NCBI GenBank assembly: GCA_949291945.1
Contig: CASEXH010000001.1
Span: 62,001 to 126,000 of the forward strand
From: an uncultured Bacillota bacterium
Lineage (GTDB): Bacteria; Bacillota; Clostridia; Lachnospirales; Lachnospiraceae
DNA length: 64,000 nucleotides
Direction of reading: 5' to 3'
The notes beneath the pieces are model-generated. The model was not told the DNA's origin. It ran no database searches and saw only the letters and a program-made list of their open reading frames with translations. The position numbers and the translations under genes are program-made. The stretch's first letter is position 1. Every line of letters begins with the position of its first letter. This document shows, one piece after another, positions 1-9,557 of the stretch.

Positions 1-949
1 TGTACCAGTTTCCGTTGTCTACATAGCTCTCTGTTTTGATGCCAAGTGTCTCAGCCTGTGCAGTCTGGTCTGCTGTGATGTTGATACAGTCAACCTGTCC
101 GCCCTGGAAAGCGTTCATACGTGTGTTGGCATCGTTCATCATTGTGTAGCGGATAGTTCCTGCTGCACATCTGTCCGGATCATAGAAATCAGGATTCTGT
201 GTCAGAGTGATATGATCGTTGTGTACCCACTCAGAGATTGTATAAGCACCGTTTGTCACAATCTTATCAGCGTCGTCTCCATATACATCTGCACCGATCT
301 CCTCATATGCTTTCTGGTTCATTGGATAATAGGAAGCAAAGGAGAACAAATGCTCAGCGTATGGAATCGGGTTTTCAAAAGTCACTTCCAGAGTGTAATC
401 GTCAATAGCTTTAACACCCAGTTCAGAAGGATCCATAGTTCCTTCATATACTTCATTGCCGTTTAACAGGTTATCGTAAACAATGAAGGCATAGGAAGAA
501 GCTGCTTCCTTGCTGCAGATAGTCTGATAAGAGAACACGAAATCGTGTGCCGTCACAGGCTCGCCGTTTGTCCATTTTGCGTCCTGACGGAGCTTCATGG
601 TGTATACACGGCCGTCTTCGCTGACCTGTGTATCCTCAGCCAGGTCGGCAACCGGTGTATCGTTGGCGTCTAGTTTATACAGACCTACCATAACCTCACG
701 GAGAATATCTCCGGAAGCAACGTCTGTTGTCAGAATACTGTTCAATTCAGGGGGTTCTGCACGAAGGTCCACTACATAAGTATCATCTTCAGCAGTTCCC
801 GGAAAAGCTGAACTAGCTGCTTCTGTTCCATCGCTGGCTGCACTGGAATCTGAACCGGAAGTACTGCCGGAATCAGAGCTTCCACATGCGCCTAAGGACA
901 GAACCATGGCGCTGGCTAAAGCCATTGCTAAGATTTTCTTCATTTTCAT
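1..949 (-). CDS. Peptide ABC transporter substrate-binding lipoprotein (OppA/DppA type), 3' part beyond window
   Basis: The frame runs from an ATG at 949 to the window edge without a stop, giving the first 316 residues of a family-5 solute-binding protein (about 530-550 residues is usual). The start has GGGAGG nine bases upstream. The N-terminus is a lipoprotein signal with lipobox LGAC (Cys22), followed by a Ser/Gly/Asp-rich linker. The mature part shows typical family features: VVDLRAEPPELNSILTTD, YTMKLRQDAKWTNGEPVTAHDFVFSY and a later NGAYTISEW. It would bind oligopeptides outside the membrane for an ABC importer. No permease or ATPase gene is visible, as any would lie beyond the left edge. 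It has its own promoter at 1073-1100. Substrate specificity cannot be read. Confidence 0.9.
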   Translation of the reverse strand, partial: MKMKKILAMALASAMVLSLGACGSSDSGSTSGSDSSAASDGTEAASSAFPGTAEDDTYVVDLRAEPPELNSILTTDVASGDILREVMVGLYKLDANDTPVADLAEDTQVSEDGRVYTMKLRQDAKWTNGEPVTAHDFVFSYQTICSKEAASSYAFIVYDNLLNGNEVYEGTMDPSELGVKAIDDYTLEVTFENPIPYAEHLFSFASYYPMNQKAYEEIGADVYGDDADKIVTNGAYTISEWVHNDHITLTQNPDFYDPDRCAAGTIRYTMMNDANTRMNAFQGGQVDCINITADQTAQAETLGIKTESYVDNGNWY

Positions 950-1072
950 CTTAGAATTCCTCCCTTTCTGATGTCTCAATCCTGAAGTCAAAATTAGTCT
1001 TCTCCACTTCTTCGCTTTACTATAGAAAACCAAACCATACCAGTCTGCTATAGCGATTGAGCAATCCTCTTT

Positions 1073-1100
1073 ATTATAATTGAATCTGCATTTTTGTCAA
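1073..1100 (-). promoter_or_regulatory. Sigma-A type promoter of the OppA-like gene
   Basis: Read on the minus strand: -35 TTGACA (1100-1095), 16-base spacer, -10 TATAAT (1078-1073). Both boxes match consensus. The predicted leader is about 115 bases. The 221-base gap 950-1170 shows no other feature; I see no convincing terminator for the upstream peptidase gene. Confidence 0.8.
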
Positions 1101-1170
1101 CCATTTATGACGAAATTGTGTATTTTGTGTGTTTTTACCAAAGACAAATATCTTTTCTTGGCAATATAAT

Positions 1171-2844
1171 TCATACTTCTTTTTCCAGATTTTCCACGAT
1201 TTTACCTATGGTTCCGTCTGCAAAGGGAGAATCAATTCCTACTTCCTTGAGAAGCTCTGTATGAAACTTTGAAGCGGACATCCTGCATAATTTCAAATAG
1301 CTCTCCCACGCTCTTTTATAGTCTCTGTCCATCCATGCCTTATATTCAAAGGCACAGAGCTGGGCGATCACATAATCAATGTAGTACAGGGGGAAGCTGT
1401 AAATGTGATGCTGTTTCTGCCAGAAACATCCTTTTTCAAAGAAGGGCAGTCCATCATAATCCATATGAGGTTTATAGATTTTTTCCAGATTTTTCCACAC
1501 TTCTTTCCGCTCTTTCGGGCTCATTTCCGGATGATCGTATACTTCATGCTGGAATTCATCTACCATACAGCCGTAAGGCACGAACATCACCGCTTCTTCC
1601 AGATGCATTCTGGTGTAGTCCTCTGTAGTGTCTTTATCAAAGAACAGATGGTACCAGGGCTCTGTAAAGAATTCCATAGACATAGAATGGATCTCTGCTG
1701 TCTCCATACCGATATCCGCATGTTCTCTGATAGGATCTGAAGCCGCCAGATAGCCCTGGAAAGCATGGCCGCACTCATGGGTCATAACGTCCACGTCGCC
1801 GCTGGTGCCGTTAAAGTTTGCAAAGATAAAAGGAGCCTTGTAATCCGGCAGATAGGTCATATACCCTCCCACTGCCTTTGTCTTTCTTCCAAAGACATCC
1901 AGCAGTTCGTTCTCCATCATAAAGTCAAAGAATTCTTTTGTTTCCGGGGAAAGCTCTTCATACATCTGCTGGCCTGCTGCCAGGATCTCTTCAGGAGTTC
2001 CCTTGGGACTTGGACTGCCCTTTGGACCGAATACCTGCTCATCTGAGTAAGTCATATGTTCCAGTCCAAGACGTTTTCTTCTTTTTTCGTAAAGACTTTC
2101 TGCAAAGGGAACGAATACTTCTTTTACCTGGCGGCGGAGGTTCTCTACCTCTTCTCTTCCATAACAATTTCTCTGCATGCGAAGGTACCCAAGAGGTGTA
2201 TAAGTCTCAAATCCCAACTTCTTTGCCTGCAAAGTCCGGTTCTTCACCAGCTTATCATAAAGTTCATCCAACTTATCCTCGATACTGAGGAAAAATTCAT
2301 TCTGCTTTTCGCAGGCTTTTCTCCTGATCTTTAAATCTTTGCTCTTTAAATAGGGAGTCAGAAGAGACAGGTTCAGAGTTTCCCCTTCCCAGTCAATCTT
2401 GGCCCCGGCCAAAAGCTTTTCATATTCTGTCACCAGAGCATTCTCTTCCTGCATAAGAGGGATGATCTCATCAGATACAGATTTCATGGCTATCTCGATA
2501 TTCTTAAAGGCCACCGGACCGATCTTCTCTTCCAGCACCTTCCGATAAGGAGAGGCGAAAAGTTCTTTCTGATAAGCCACGCAAAGGTTGGAGTAGGCCG
2601 GGGTTTCCCGGTCATAGTAATCCTGCTCTTCCTGATAAAATTTATCTGTGGTATCTATTGAATGACGGATAGAGCAGAGGGTAGCCTGAGTAGTCACCCA
2701 GTCTGTCAAAGCGTAATACTTTTTATGGATCTCAAACTGCTCCTCTCCGCTTTTTGCCTCTTTCAGAGCTTTGATCAGTCCTGTAAGCTCCTCCCTGGCT
2801 TTTTCAAAATCAATTCTCTCATAAGGCATATCCTTAAATTTCAT
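1171..2844 (-). CDS. M3 family oligoendopeptidase (PepF-like)
   Basis: A 557-residue cytosolic zinc metallopeptidase. The catalytic motif HECGH (residues 356-360, the M3 variant of HExxH) is followed about 25 residues later by METAEIHSMSMEF, where the third zinc ligand (Glu) lies. The all-helical N-terminal part and a length of 550-600 residues fit the oligoendopeptidase F group, which cleaves peptides of roughly 6-20 residues to feed the amino-acid pool. The ATG at 2844 has AAGGAAG nine bases upstream. It lies 100 bp downstream of smpB in the same orientation and just upstream of a peptide-binding lipoprotein gene, so uptake and hydrolysis of peptides sit together, although that neighbour has its own promoter. 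There is no signal peptide. Confidence 0.9.
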   Translation of the reverse strand: MKFKDMPYERIDFEKAREELTGLIKALKEAKSGEEQFEIHKKYYALTDWVTTQATLCSIRHSIDTTDKFYQEEQDYYDRETPAYSNLCVAYQKELFASPYRKVLEEKIGPVAFKNIEIAMKSVSDEIIPLMQEENALVTEYEKLLAGAKIDWEGETLNLSLLTPYLKSKDLKIRRKACEKQNEFFLSIEDKLDELYDKLVKNRTLQAKKLGFETYTPLGYLRMQRNCYGREEVENLRRQVKEVFVPFAESLYEKRRKRLGLEHMTYSDEQVFGPKGSPSPKGTPEEILAAGQQMYEELSPETKEFFDFMMENELLDVFGRKTKAVGGYMTYLPDYKAPFIFANFNGTSGDVDVMTHECGHAFQGYLAASDPIREHADIGMETAEIHSMSMEFFTEPWYHLFFDKDTTEDYTRMHLEEAVMFVPYGCMVDEFQHEVYDHPEMSPKERKEVWKNLEKIYKPHMDYDGLPFFEKGCFWQKQHHIYSFPLYYIDYVIAQLCAFEYKAWMDRDYKRAWESYLKLCRMSASKFHTELLKEVGIDSPFADGTIGKIVENLEKEV

Positions 2845-2944
2845 AGGTTTCTACTTCCTTTCTGTCTCATCTGTAGTTTTTGCCGCATCCGGGAACTTTC
2901 CCTGCCTGCAGATCTAGCTGCTTTCCGGCCCCGGTACTTCATCC

Positions 2945-3415
2945 TTAATAAAGATTTTTCACTTTAAATTCCCGCTCAGCTTCTCTTCTCTGATCTTTCT
3001 TGGCAATATCCTGGCGCTTGTCATAAAGTTTCTTACCCTTTGCAACGCCAATCTCTACCTTCACCAAACTGCCCTTAAAATAGACCTTTAAGGGAACCAG
3101 CGTATACCCTTTTTCTCGTATCTTTCCTTCAATCTTCCGTATTTCATAGGAATGAAGAAGGAGCTTGCGCACCCGCAAGGGATCCTTGTTAAATATATTT
3201 CCCTTCTCATAGGGGCTGATATGCATGCCCCATACAAAAACTTCTCCTTTGTCGATCTGGACAAAGGACTCTTTAATGCTGCACCTTCCCATGCGCAGAG
3301 ATTTTACCTCGGTTCCAACCAGCTCGATCCCTGCCTCATATGTGTCTTCTATAAAGTAATCATGATAAGCCTTTTTATTATTGGCGATCAGACGAATCCC
3401 TGATTCTTTAGCCAT
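2945..3415 (-). CDS. smpB: SsrA-binding protein SmpB
   Basis: A 156-residue protein with the usual SmpB landmarks: [35 protein letters not shown] at the N-terminus, the [22 protein letters not shown] segment of the beta-barrel, and the basic C-terminal tail [23 protein letters not shown] that becomes helical in the ribosomal mRNA channel. It binds tmRNA and delivers it to stalled ribosomes. It starts 13 bp after the rnr stop with AAGGAGG eight bases upstream, so it is co-transcribed with rnr, as in other Firmicutes; RNase R degrades the defective mRNA released by trans-translation. No ssrA gene follows it. Confidence 0.97.
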   Translation of the reverse strand: MAKESGIRLIANNKKAYHDYFIEDTYEAGIELVGTEVKSLRMGRCSIKESFVQIDKGEVFVWGMHISPYEKGNIFNKDPLRVRKLLLHSYEIRKIEGKIREKGYTLVPLKVYFKGSLVKVEIGVAKGKKLYDKRQDIAKKDQRREAEREFKVKNLY

Positions 3416-3428
3416 GTTCTAATCCTCC

Positions 3429-5663
3429 TTATTCTGCCAGAACAAAATCTACGGACCGCTCTTGGGGATCCGCTTCCGATACCCGGACGGTCACTGTCTG
3501 CCCCATAGCAAAACTTCTTTTATTTTTCTCTCCTGTCAGAGTGTACCGGGCAGGATCATAGATATAATAGTCGTCAGTAAGAGAGTTCACATGAACCAGG
3601 CCCTCCACTGTATTGGGAAGCTCCACATAGAAACCCCAGTCTGTCACCCCGGAGATCACACCTTCAAAAACTTCACCAATATGATCCTCCATATATTCTG
3701 CCTTTTTCATCTTCACAGTCTCCCGCTCCGCTTCCTGGGCTCTCCGTTCCATGGTGCTGGACTGGAGTGCTACCTGATCCAGGATTTCCTCATAGTGGCG
3801 GATTTTGGCCTCTGTCATCTTTCCCCGGAGATTTTCCTTAATGATCCTATGGATCTGCAGATCCGGATACCTGCGGATAGGAGAAGTAAAATGGCAGTAG
3901 TATCTGGCTGCCAGGCCGAAATGTCCGGTACACTGAGTGGTATATTTTGCCTGCTTCATGGAACGGAGTATAAGCCTTGAAAAAAAAGGCTCAGACTGAG
4001 TTCCCTCCAGTTCTTTTAAAATTTTCTGGACTTCTTTGGGCTGTATCTCTTCTTTGTTTTTCTTCACCTTCACCCCTGCCCGGTGAACCATCTCCAGCAC
4101 CGGTTCCATCTTTTCCATATCCGGATTCTCATGTGTCCGGTATACAAAGGGGATCTCTGCCTGGGCATACTCCTGGGCTACAGTCTCATTTGCCGCCAGC
4201 ATGAAATCTTCGATGATCCTGGTCGCCACATTCTGTTCATAGGGATAGATACGTACCGGTTTTCCATTTTCGTCCAGCTCCACCTTGGTCTCAGGAAAGT
4301 CAAACTCAATGGCTCCCCGTTTTTTTCTCCGTTTTCTCAAAAGAGCAGATAGTTCCTCCATCTGGAAAAACATAGGCACCAACTCCTGGTACCGTCTGGT
4401 CACTCCCGGATCTTCTTTTTTCAGGATCTTTTTTACGTCTGTATAAGTCATTCTTTCATTTACATGAATCACTGTCTCCGCAATGCCGTGGGATACCACT
4501 CTTCCCTTCTCATCAATATCCATTAGACAGCTGAGGGCCAGACGATCTTCCCCTGCATTTAAAGAACAGATCCCGTTGGAAAGCTTTTGGGGCAGCATAG
4601 GAATCACCCGGTCTACCAGATAGACACTGGTTCCTCTCTTCAGTGCTTCCCTGTCCAAGGCACTGCTGTACTGGACGTAATTGCTCACATCTGCAATATG
4701 GACTCCCAGATGAAAGAGATTTCCTTCCTTTGTAAGAGACACTGCATCATCCAGGTCTTTGGCATCCTCTCCGTCAATGGTGACCATAGTCACATCCCGG
4801 AGGTCCAGACGGCCGTAGAAGTCTCCTTCATTAAGGGTTTCCCGGATCTTTTCCGCCTGGTTTAATACTCTTTCCGGAAACTCCATGGGAAGGCCGCAGC
4901 TTCTGGCCACACTGAGCACATCAATTCCCTTTTCTTCCAGACTGCCCAGCACTTCAACGATCTTTCCCTCCGGAGATCGTTTACTGGTACCATAATCCCG
5001 GATGTGGACCACTACTTTATCCTGGTCCCTGGCTCCCAGGAAATTTTCCTTCTGTATAAAAATATCTCTCAGGAATCTCTGATTGTCCGGCACTACAAAA
5101 CCAAAGCCGGAAGATTCCTGGAAGGTGCCTACGATCTCCTCCATCCCTCTCTCCAGGATCTTTACTACCCGGCCTTCTTTCCTTTTTCCCAGACGTTCTT
5201 CTTTTTTCAGAAGGATCTGGACCAGATCCCCGTGAAAGGCTCCACCGGTCTCTTCCTCGGGGATGTACACATCTTCCCCTTCTTCCTCAGACAGCTCCAC
5301 AAAGCCAAATCCTCTTGGATGTCCGATAAAAACCCCTGTAAGATATCTGTCTTTTTTCTTCCGGTTTTTTTCTTCTCTTTTTCCTTTTTTCTCTTTTTTA
5401 TTTTCCTGCTTTTGTCTGTCTTTCCTTCCTTTTTCCTGATCCTCTAAAGAAGGCCTCACTGCTTCATATCTGCCTCTTTTATTAATAGTAATCTTTCCTT
5501 CTTCCAGAAGCATATCCAGGATCTTATGAAGTTCTTCCCTCTTTCCTGCAGGCACCTGGAGCAGGACTGCCAGCTCTTTTGCCCGCATAGGCTGATATTC
5601 CTTACAGCAGATCAGATCATATACGATTTTCTTTCTTTTTTTAGTCTGTTGATTTTTTTTCAA
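3429..5663 (-). CDS. rnr: Ribonuclease R
   Basis: A 744-residue 3'-5' exoribonuclease. Order of parts: N-terminal winged-helix region (about 1-70); a very Lys/Glu-rich linker (about 75-105); two cold-shock-like OB folds; the RNB catalytic domain with DGEDAKDLDDAVSL near residue 296 holding the metal-binding aspartates; and a C-terminal S1 domain (GEVFEGVISGVTDWGFYVEL). The start is TTG at 5663 with GGAGG five bases upstream; no ATG in frame near it has a ribosome site. Together with smpB just downstream it serves mRNA turnover during ribosome rescue. secG lies upstream, separated by two palindromic elements, one of which ends about 16 bases before the start codon. Confidence 0.96.
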   Translation of the reverse strand: MKKNQQTKKRKKIVYDLICCKEYQPMRAKELAVLLQVPAGKREELHKILDMLLEEGKITINKRGRYEAVRPSLEDQEKGRKDRQKQENKKEKKGKREEKNRKKKDRYLTGVFIGHPRGFGFVELSEEEGEDVYIPEEETGGAFHGDLVQILLKKEERLGKRKEGRVVKILERGMEEIVGTFQESSGFGFVVPDNQRFLRDIFIQKENFLGARDQDKVVVHIRDYGTSKRSPEGKIVEVLGSLEEKGIDVLSVARSCGLPMEFPERVLNQAEKIRETLNEGDFYGRLDLRDVTMVTIDGEDAKDLDDAVSLTKEGNLFHLGVHIADVSNYVQYSSALDREALKRGTSVYLVDRVIPMLPQKLSNGICSLNAGEDRLALSCLMDIDEKGRVVSHGIAETVIHVNERMTYTDVKKILKKEDPGVTRRYQELVPMFFQMEELSALLRKRRKKRGAIEFDFPETKVELDENGKPVRIYPYEQNVATRIIEDFMLAANETVAQEYAQAEIPFVYRTHENPDMEKMEPVLEMVHRAGVKVKKNKEEIQPKEVQKILKELEGTQSEPFFSRLILRSMKQAKYTTQCTGHFGLAARYYCHFTSPIRRYPDLQIHRIIKENLRGKMTEAKIRHYEEILDQVALQSSTMERRAQEAERETVKMKKAEYMEDHIGEVFEGVISGVTDWGFYVELPNTVEGLVHVNSLTDDYYIYDPARYTLTGEKNKRSFAMGQTVTVRVSEADPQERSVDFVLAE

Positions 5664-5678
5664 TTCTGCCTCCGCAAA

Positions 5679-5747
5679 GGAGCTGTCGCATTTAACATAT
5701 GTCAGGAAAATTTATATATTTTCGAGTTTGATTAATGCGGCAACTCC
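5679..5747. repeat. Intergenic palindromic element A (collapsed member of the dispersed family)
   Basis: A 69-bp imperfect palindrome between secG and rnr. The left end GGAGCTGTCGCATTTAA pairs with the right end TTAATGCGGCAACTCC. The interior contains CATATGTCAGGAAAATTTAT, which matches the arm of the long element at 16553-16696 (there CATATTTCAGGAATATTTAT on the minus strand) and of the short one at 24833-24889. Its right-hand inner part TCGAGTTTGATTAATGCGG, read on the minus strand, matches the left arm of element C. It has no T-run on either side, so it is not an obvious terminator. Confidence 0.75.
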
Positions 5748-5770
5748 CTCTTTTCATTCATGTTAAGAAA

Positions 5771-5811
5771 AGGCTGCCCCACTAAACCTCTCCTGTTTAA
5801 TGCAGCAGCCT
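5771..5811. repeat. Short palindromic element B, possible terminator of secG
   Basis: AGGCTGCCCCACTAAAC and GTTTAATGCAGCAGCCT form a stem with a CTCTCCT loop, starting 6 bp after the secG stop. The ends (GGCTGC...GCAGCC, TTTAATGC) resemble those of the dispersed palindrome family, but the internal arm sequence is missing. On the minus strand it is followed by TTTTCTT, so it may terminate secG transcription. Confidence 0.6.
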
Positions 5812-5816
5812 CATGC

Positions 5817-6053
5817 TTAAAAATTCAGATTTAATACTAAAGCCAGCACGAAAAATAAAACTCCCATAATCCGTGTAGCCTTCACCAAAGCACCTTCCAT
5901 GGAGCGGCCTTTATTTCTTCCCCAATAGGTCTCGGCCATTCCGGCGATGCTTCCAAGTCCCTGAGATTTTCCTTCCTGCATCAGAATGATTACAGTCAGT
6001 CCTATACAATCAATAACGAAAAGGATCGTCAAAACAATTCTCAATATCTCCAC
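5817..6053 (-). CDS. secG: Preprotein translocase subunit SecG
   Basis: A 78-residue membrane protein with two hydrophobic segments (about 4-22 and 56-76) joined by a Gly-rich polar loop containing the family signature LMQEGKSQGLGSIAG. It is the small auxiliary subunit of the SecYEG channel. The start is GTG at 6053 with AGGAGG seven bases upstream. The order secG-rnr-smpB is conserved in Firmicutes. A promoter lies at 6084-6112; the two palindromic elements between secG and rnr may lower read-through. Confidence 0.95.
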   Translation of the reverse strand: MEILRIVLTILFVIDCIGLTVIILMQEGKSQGLGSIAGMAETYWGRNKGRSMEGALVKATRIMGVLFFVLALVLNLNF

Positions 6054-6070
6054 TGTAACACCTCCTACCT

Positions 6071-6091
6071 GTTAAACACATCAAGTTTAAC
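6071..6091. promoter_or_regulatory. Inverted repeat overlapping the secG -10 box
   Basis: GTTAAAC - 7 bases - GTTTAAC is a perfect 7-bp inverted repeat covering the -10 hexamer (6084-6089). This is where a repressor site would sit, but no regulator is implied by the sequence. It could also form a weak hairpin at the start of the transcript. Confidence 0.4.
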
Positions 6092-6112
6092 ACAAGGCAG
6101 ATAGGATTTCAA
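6084..6112 (-). promoter_or_regulatory. Sigma-A type promoter of secG
   Basis: Minus strand -35 TTGAAA (6112-6107), 17-base spacer, -10 TAAACT (6089-6084), about 30 bases before the secG start. The spacing is ideal and the -10 is moderate. Confidence 0.6.
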
Positions 6113-6212
6113 CCGTTTTTCTCATGTTTTTTCCGGCTGTCCAGGCTACGTCGATTGACGATAACGCAGCAGATGAAAAATCAGGCAAGTGATATGGCTG
6201 GTTATTTGTTAT

Positions 6213-7523
6213 TCACTGTGCTAGATACAGGGCATGACTGCCCAGCCGGTCTTCAATGGCCAGAAGCCGGTTATACTTAGCGGTCCGCTCACCTCTGCAG
6301 GGAGCTCCTGTCTTGATCTGTCCTGCTCCCATAGCTACCGCCAGATCTGCGATAAAGGTGTCTTCACTCTCTCCCGAACGATGAGAGATCACCGCATTCC
6401 ACCCTGCTTTCTGGGTCATCCTGACTGCCGCTACGGCTTCTGTAAGGGTTCCGATCTGGTTCACTTTGATCAGCACTGCATTCCCTGCCTTTTCACAAAT
6501 GCCCCTTCGGATCCTCTTTACATTGGTCACAAACAGATCATCCCCTACAAGCTGTATTCTTCCACCCAGCTTCTCAGTCATCAGTTTCCATCCTCTCCAG
6601 TCCTCTTCCCAGAGACCGTCTTCTATGGAAATGAGGGGATACTCTCCCACCAGCTTTTCGTAATACTCCACCATTTCTTCCGCAGTACGGATCACTTTAT
6701 CACCCTTCATAAAAGACTCTCCCGGGAAATAGTAGGCATTTTCTTTCTCCAGATAAAGTTCGCTGGCTGCTGCATCCATGGCAAAGGAAATCTCTTTTCC
6801 CGGCTCATAGCCTGCCTCTCGTACCGCCAGGCTCATAAGTTCAAAGATCTCTCTGGCATCCTTTACATCAGGGGCAAATCCCCCCTCGTCCCCTACACCG
6901 GTGGACAGATTCCTATTCTTCAGAATCTCTTTTAATTTCTGATAAATCTCTCCACACATACGCAGACCCTCTTTAAAACAGCAGGCCCCTGCAGGCATGA
7001 TCATAAATTCCTGAAAGTCTACGGTATTATCCGCATGCTTTCCTCCATTTAAAATGTTCATCATAGGCACCGGCATACGGTCTGTGATACAGCCGCCCAG
7101 ATACTGATACAGAGGCAGCCTGAGAGCCTTCGCCGCCGCATCTGCCACAGCCAGGGATACCCCCAGAGTAGCGTTTGCCCCCAGATGCTCTTTATTCTCG
7201 GTTCCGTCTGCTTCCAGGATCAATTGATCGATCTGGCTTTGATCCAGGGCATTCTCTCCCAGAACTGCATCTGCCAGCTTGGCGTTTACATTGCTCACCG
7301 CCTTCCGGACCCCCAGTCCCTGGTATCGTTTCTCACGGTCCCGAAGTTCCAGGGCCTCAAACTTCCCTGTGGAGGCGCCGGAGGGCACAATGGCTCTGCC
7401 GGTATATCCGTCTCTGCCCACAACACCTTCCCCTACAGTCACTTCCACTTCCACCGTAGGATTGCCTCTTGAATCCAGCACCTCTCTTGCGTATACTTTC
7501 CTGATCGGCAAATATCTTTCCAT
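6213..7523 (-). CDS. eno: Enolase
   Basis: A 436-residue complete enolase converting 2-phosphoglycerate to phosphoenolpyruvate. Visible motifs: [17 protein letters not shown] at the N-terminus, the [15 protein letters not shown] loop, [21 protein letters not shown] with metal-binding acids, VGDDLFVTN, the catalytic lysine region LIKVNQIGT, and [17 protein letters not shown]. The ATG at 7523 has AGGAGG seven bases upstream. It lies downstream of gpmI, but gpmI is followed by a strong terminator, and a 409-base gap with two candidate promoters precedes eno. It is therefore probably transcribed on its own with a long leader. Confidence 0.98.
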   Translation of the reverse strand: MERYLPIRKVYAREVLDSRGNPTVEVEVTVGEGVVGRDGYTGRAIVPSGASTGKFEALELRDREKRYQGLGVRKAVSNVNAKLADAVLGENALDQSQIDQLILEADGTENKEHLGANATLGVSLAVADAAAKALRLPLYQYLGGCITDRMPVPMMNILNGGKHADNTVDFQEFMIMPAGACCFKEGLRMCGEIYQKLKEILKNRNLSTGVGDEGGFAPDVKDAREIFELMSLAVREAGYEPGKEISFAMDAAASELYLEKENAYYFPGESFMKGDKVIRTAEEMVEYYEKLVGEYPLISIEDGLWEEDWRGWKLMTEKLGGRIQLVGDDLFVTNVKRIRRGICEKAGNAVLIKVNQIGTLTEAVAAVRMTQKAGWNAVISHRSGESEDTFIADLAVAMGAGQIKTGAPCRGERTAKYNRLLAIEDRLGSHALYLAQ

Positions 7524-7693
7524 AGCAATACCTCCTGATTATTTTCTGTCTTCATGTTTCCTACATTTTCTGTATTCTGTTATCCGGGGTATTTTTCTTT
7601 TTCTTCTTCTGTATGGATCTTCTTCTCTATCGTATTTATAAACTTTAGTCTATGGTCTTTTTTCTCTGTCTCATACTTTTTCTTATCCCATGG

Positions 7694-7721
7694 ATAATAT
7701 TCCCCGGATCTTGTTTCTCAA
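7694..7721 (-). promoter_or_regulatory. Candidate downstream promoter of eno
   Basis: Minus strand TTGAGA (7721-7716), 16-base spacer, TATTAT (7699-7694). It would give a leader of about 165 bases. Confidence 0.45.
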
Positions 7722-7839
7722 ACCAGGTATTTTGCTGGAAACAGATTTTTCCTGTCTGTATTCAGTTCTTCTATGTATGTGGATCTGGAATATTGGCCGA
7801 ATGGCCGGATTTGAAAATTAATGGTTGAACTGTGGTTAC

Positions 7840-7868
7840 ATCATAGCATTGGCTTTCCGTAAAAACAA
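7840..7868 (-). promoter_or_regulatory. Candidate upstream promoter of eno
   Basis: Minus strand TTGTTT (7868-7863), 17-base spacer, TATGAT (7845-7840), directly after the gpmI terminator. It would give a leader of about 310 bases. Confidence 0.5.
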
Positions 7869-7884
7869 TACCGGAATACTTTAC

Positions 7885-7915
7885 AAAATCCGCAGGTTAG
7901 AAACCTGCGGATTTT
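7885..7915 (-). terminator. Intrinsic terminator of gpmI
   Basis: A 14-bp perfect stem, AAAATCCGCAGGTT paired with AACCTGCGGATTTT, with a 3-base loop, 18 bp after the gpmI stop. The stem itself ends in TTTT on the minus strand. Confidence 0.85.
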
Positions 7916-7932
7916 AGTAAGTTTTTAATTTT

Positions 7933-9474
7933 TTACTTTTTGATCAGCAGAGACTTTCCTGTCATTTCTGCCGGCTGCTCCATACCCATAAGTTCAATAA
8001 GCGTAGGCGCAATATCTGCCAGGCAGCCTCCCTCTCTTAATGTATAGGAAGGATCTGCATTTACCAGGATAAAGGGCACAGGATTGGTTGTGTGAGCAGT
8101 GAAAGGAGCTCCTGTCTCATAGTCTACCAGCTGCTCTGCATTTCCGTGATCTGCACAGATAAACATCTGTCCGTCAACTTCCTTAACAGCCTCAACCGCT
8201 CTTCCCACGCACTCATCTACAGTCTCGATGGCTTTGATGGCTGCAGCTTCTACTCCGGTGTGCCCTACCATATCCGGATTTGCAAAGTTGATGATGATCA
8301 CATCATATTTTCCGGATTTGATAGCTTCTACCAGCTTGTCACATACTTCGTAGGCGCTCATCTCAGGCTTCAGGTCGTAAGTGGCAACCTTGGGAGATTT
8401 TACCAGGATTCTGTCTTCTCCCTCATTTGGCTCTTCCACGCCGCCGTTAAAGAAAAAGGTTACATGGGCATACTTCTCTGTCTCAGCGATGCGAGCCTGT
8501 TTCAGACCGTTAGCAGCAAGGAATTCTCCGAATGTATTCTTAATTGATACTTTATGGAATGCCACTTCTGTATTTGGAATCGTAGGATCATATTCAGTAA
8601 AGCATACATAAGTAAGCTCCAGTCTCTTCTCTCTTGCAAATCCGTCAAATTCATCTGCACAGAAAGCTCTGGTGATCTCTCTGGCTCTGTCAGGACGGAA
8701 ATTAAAGAAGATCACGGAATCTTTATCCTGAATGGTTCCTACGGGTTTTCCGTCTTTTACAATTACTGTAGGAACCACAAATTCATCTGTTTTTCCCTCT
8801 TCATAAGAAGCTTTCACAGCGCATACCGGGCACTCTGCCTGAACGCCTTCGCCCTTTGTCAGCGCTTTGTATGCCAGTTCTACACGATCCCAGCGGTTAT
8901 CTCTGTCCATAGCGTAGTAACGTCCCATTACAGAGGCAACCTGTCCTACGCCAATCTCTTTCATCTTATCATTCAGTTCCTGGATATAGCCTTTGCCCCC
9001 TGTAGTAGGTGTATCTCTTCCATCCAGGAAGCAGTGAACAAACACTTTTTCCAGGCCCTCTCTCTTAGCCAGTTCAAGAAGTCCATACACATGAGTATTG
9101 TGGCTGTGAACGCCGCCGTCGGAAAGCAGTCCGAACAGATGAAGGGCTGAATTATTTTCCTTTGCATTGTGAACAGCCTTTAAAAGGGCCTCGTTCTTAA
9201 AGAAATCTCCATCCTGGATCTCTTTGGTGATCCTGGTAAGCTCCTGATATACGATACGGCCTGCGCCCATATTCAGGTGACCTACCTCGGAGTTTCCCAT
9301 CTGTCCCTCAGGAAGTCCCACAGCCATGCCGCTGGCATTTCCTTTTACGAATGGGCACTGAGACATCAGTTGATCCATGATGGGGGTTTTCCCTTCGCAT
9401 ACGGCATTAGCCTCGCACTTATCATTCAGCCCATATCCATCAAGAATCATTAATACGGTTGGTTTTTTACTCAT
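7933..9474 (-). CDS. gpmI: 2,3-bisphosphoglycerate-independent phosphoglycerate mutase
   Basis: A 513-residue metalloenzyme of the alkaline phosphatase superfamily interconverting 3- and 2-phosphoglycerate. Seen: MILDGYGL (first metal Asp), [15 protein letters not shown] with the nucleophilic serine, the [13 protein letters not shown] and [14 protein letters not shown] phosphotransferase loops, [26 protein letters not shown], and CADHGNAE near the C-terminus. The ATG at 9474 follows GGAGAAATCGTC. It follows the ABC transporter genes by 83 bp but has its own promoter at 9525-9552 and a terminator at its end, so it is probably monocistronic. Confidence 0.98.
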   Translation of the reverse strand: MSKKPTVLMILDGYGLNDKCEANAVCEGKTPIMDQLMSQCPFVKGNASGMAVGLPEGQMGNSEVGHLNMGAGRIVYQELTRITKEIQDGDFFKNEALLKAVHNAKENNSALHLFGLLSDGGVHSHNTHVYGLLELAKREGLEKVFVHCFLDGRDTPTTGGKGYIQELNDKMKEIGVGQVASVMGRYYAMDRDNRWDRVELAYKALTKGEGVQAECPVCAVKASYEEGKTDEFVVPTVIVKDGKPVGTIQDKDSVIFFNFRPDRAREITRAFCADEFDGFAREKRLELTYVCFTEYDPTIPNTEVAFHKVSIKNTFGEFLAANGLKQARIAETEKYAHVTFFFNGGVEEPNEGEDRILVKSPKVATYDLKPEMSAYEVCDKLVEAIKSGKYDVIIINFANPDMVGHTGVEAAAIKAIETVDECVGRAVEAVKEVDGQMFICADHGNAEQLVDYETGAPFTAHTTNPVPFILVNADPSYTLREGGCLADIAPTLIELMGMEQPAEMTGKSLLIKK

Positions 9475-9524
9475 GACGATTTCTCCTTTATCTCAAATTT
9501 CTTTTTTCCTTATGTCCGTTTCTT

Positions 9525-9552
9525 ATTTTACCAGAATTAGAGGATTTTTCAA
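9525..9552 (-). promoter_or_regulatory. Promoter of gpmI
   Basis: Minus strand TTGAAA (9552-9547), 16-base spacer, extended -10 TGG-TAAAAT (hexamer 9530-9525). It lies in the short gap after the ABC ATPase gene. Confidence 0.6.
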
Positions 9553-9557
9553 TGGAT

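Larger units (their letters stand above)
7524..7932 (-). other. Long eno upstream region (409 bp) without a gene
   Basis: From right to left it holds the gpmI terminator (7885-7915), a promoter candidate at 7840-7868, a second at 7694-7721, and then an AG-rich leader (minus strand) up to the eno ribosome site. I found no credible small ORF and no riboswitch class that I recognise. A GGCC-ATTC-GGCC motif near 7800 could form only a weak hairpin. Confidence 0.6.

Noticed and set aside
2845..2944. Place where ssrA (tmRNA) would follow smpB
   Set aside because: The 100-bp gap is too short for tmRNA and has neither the acceptor-stem ends nor a T-loop sequence.
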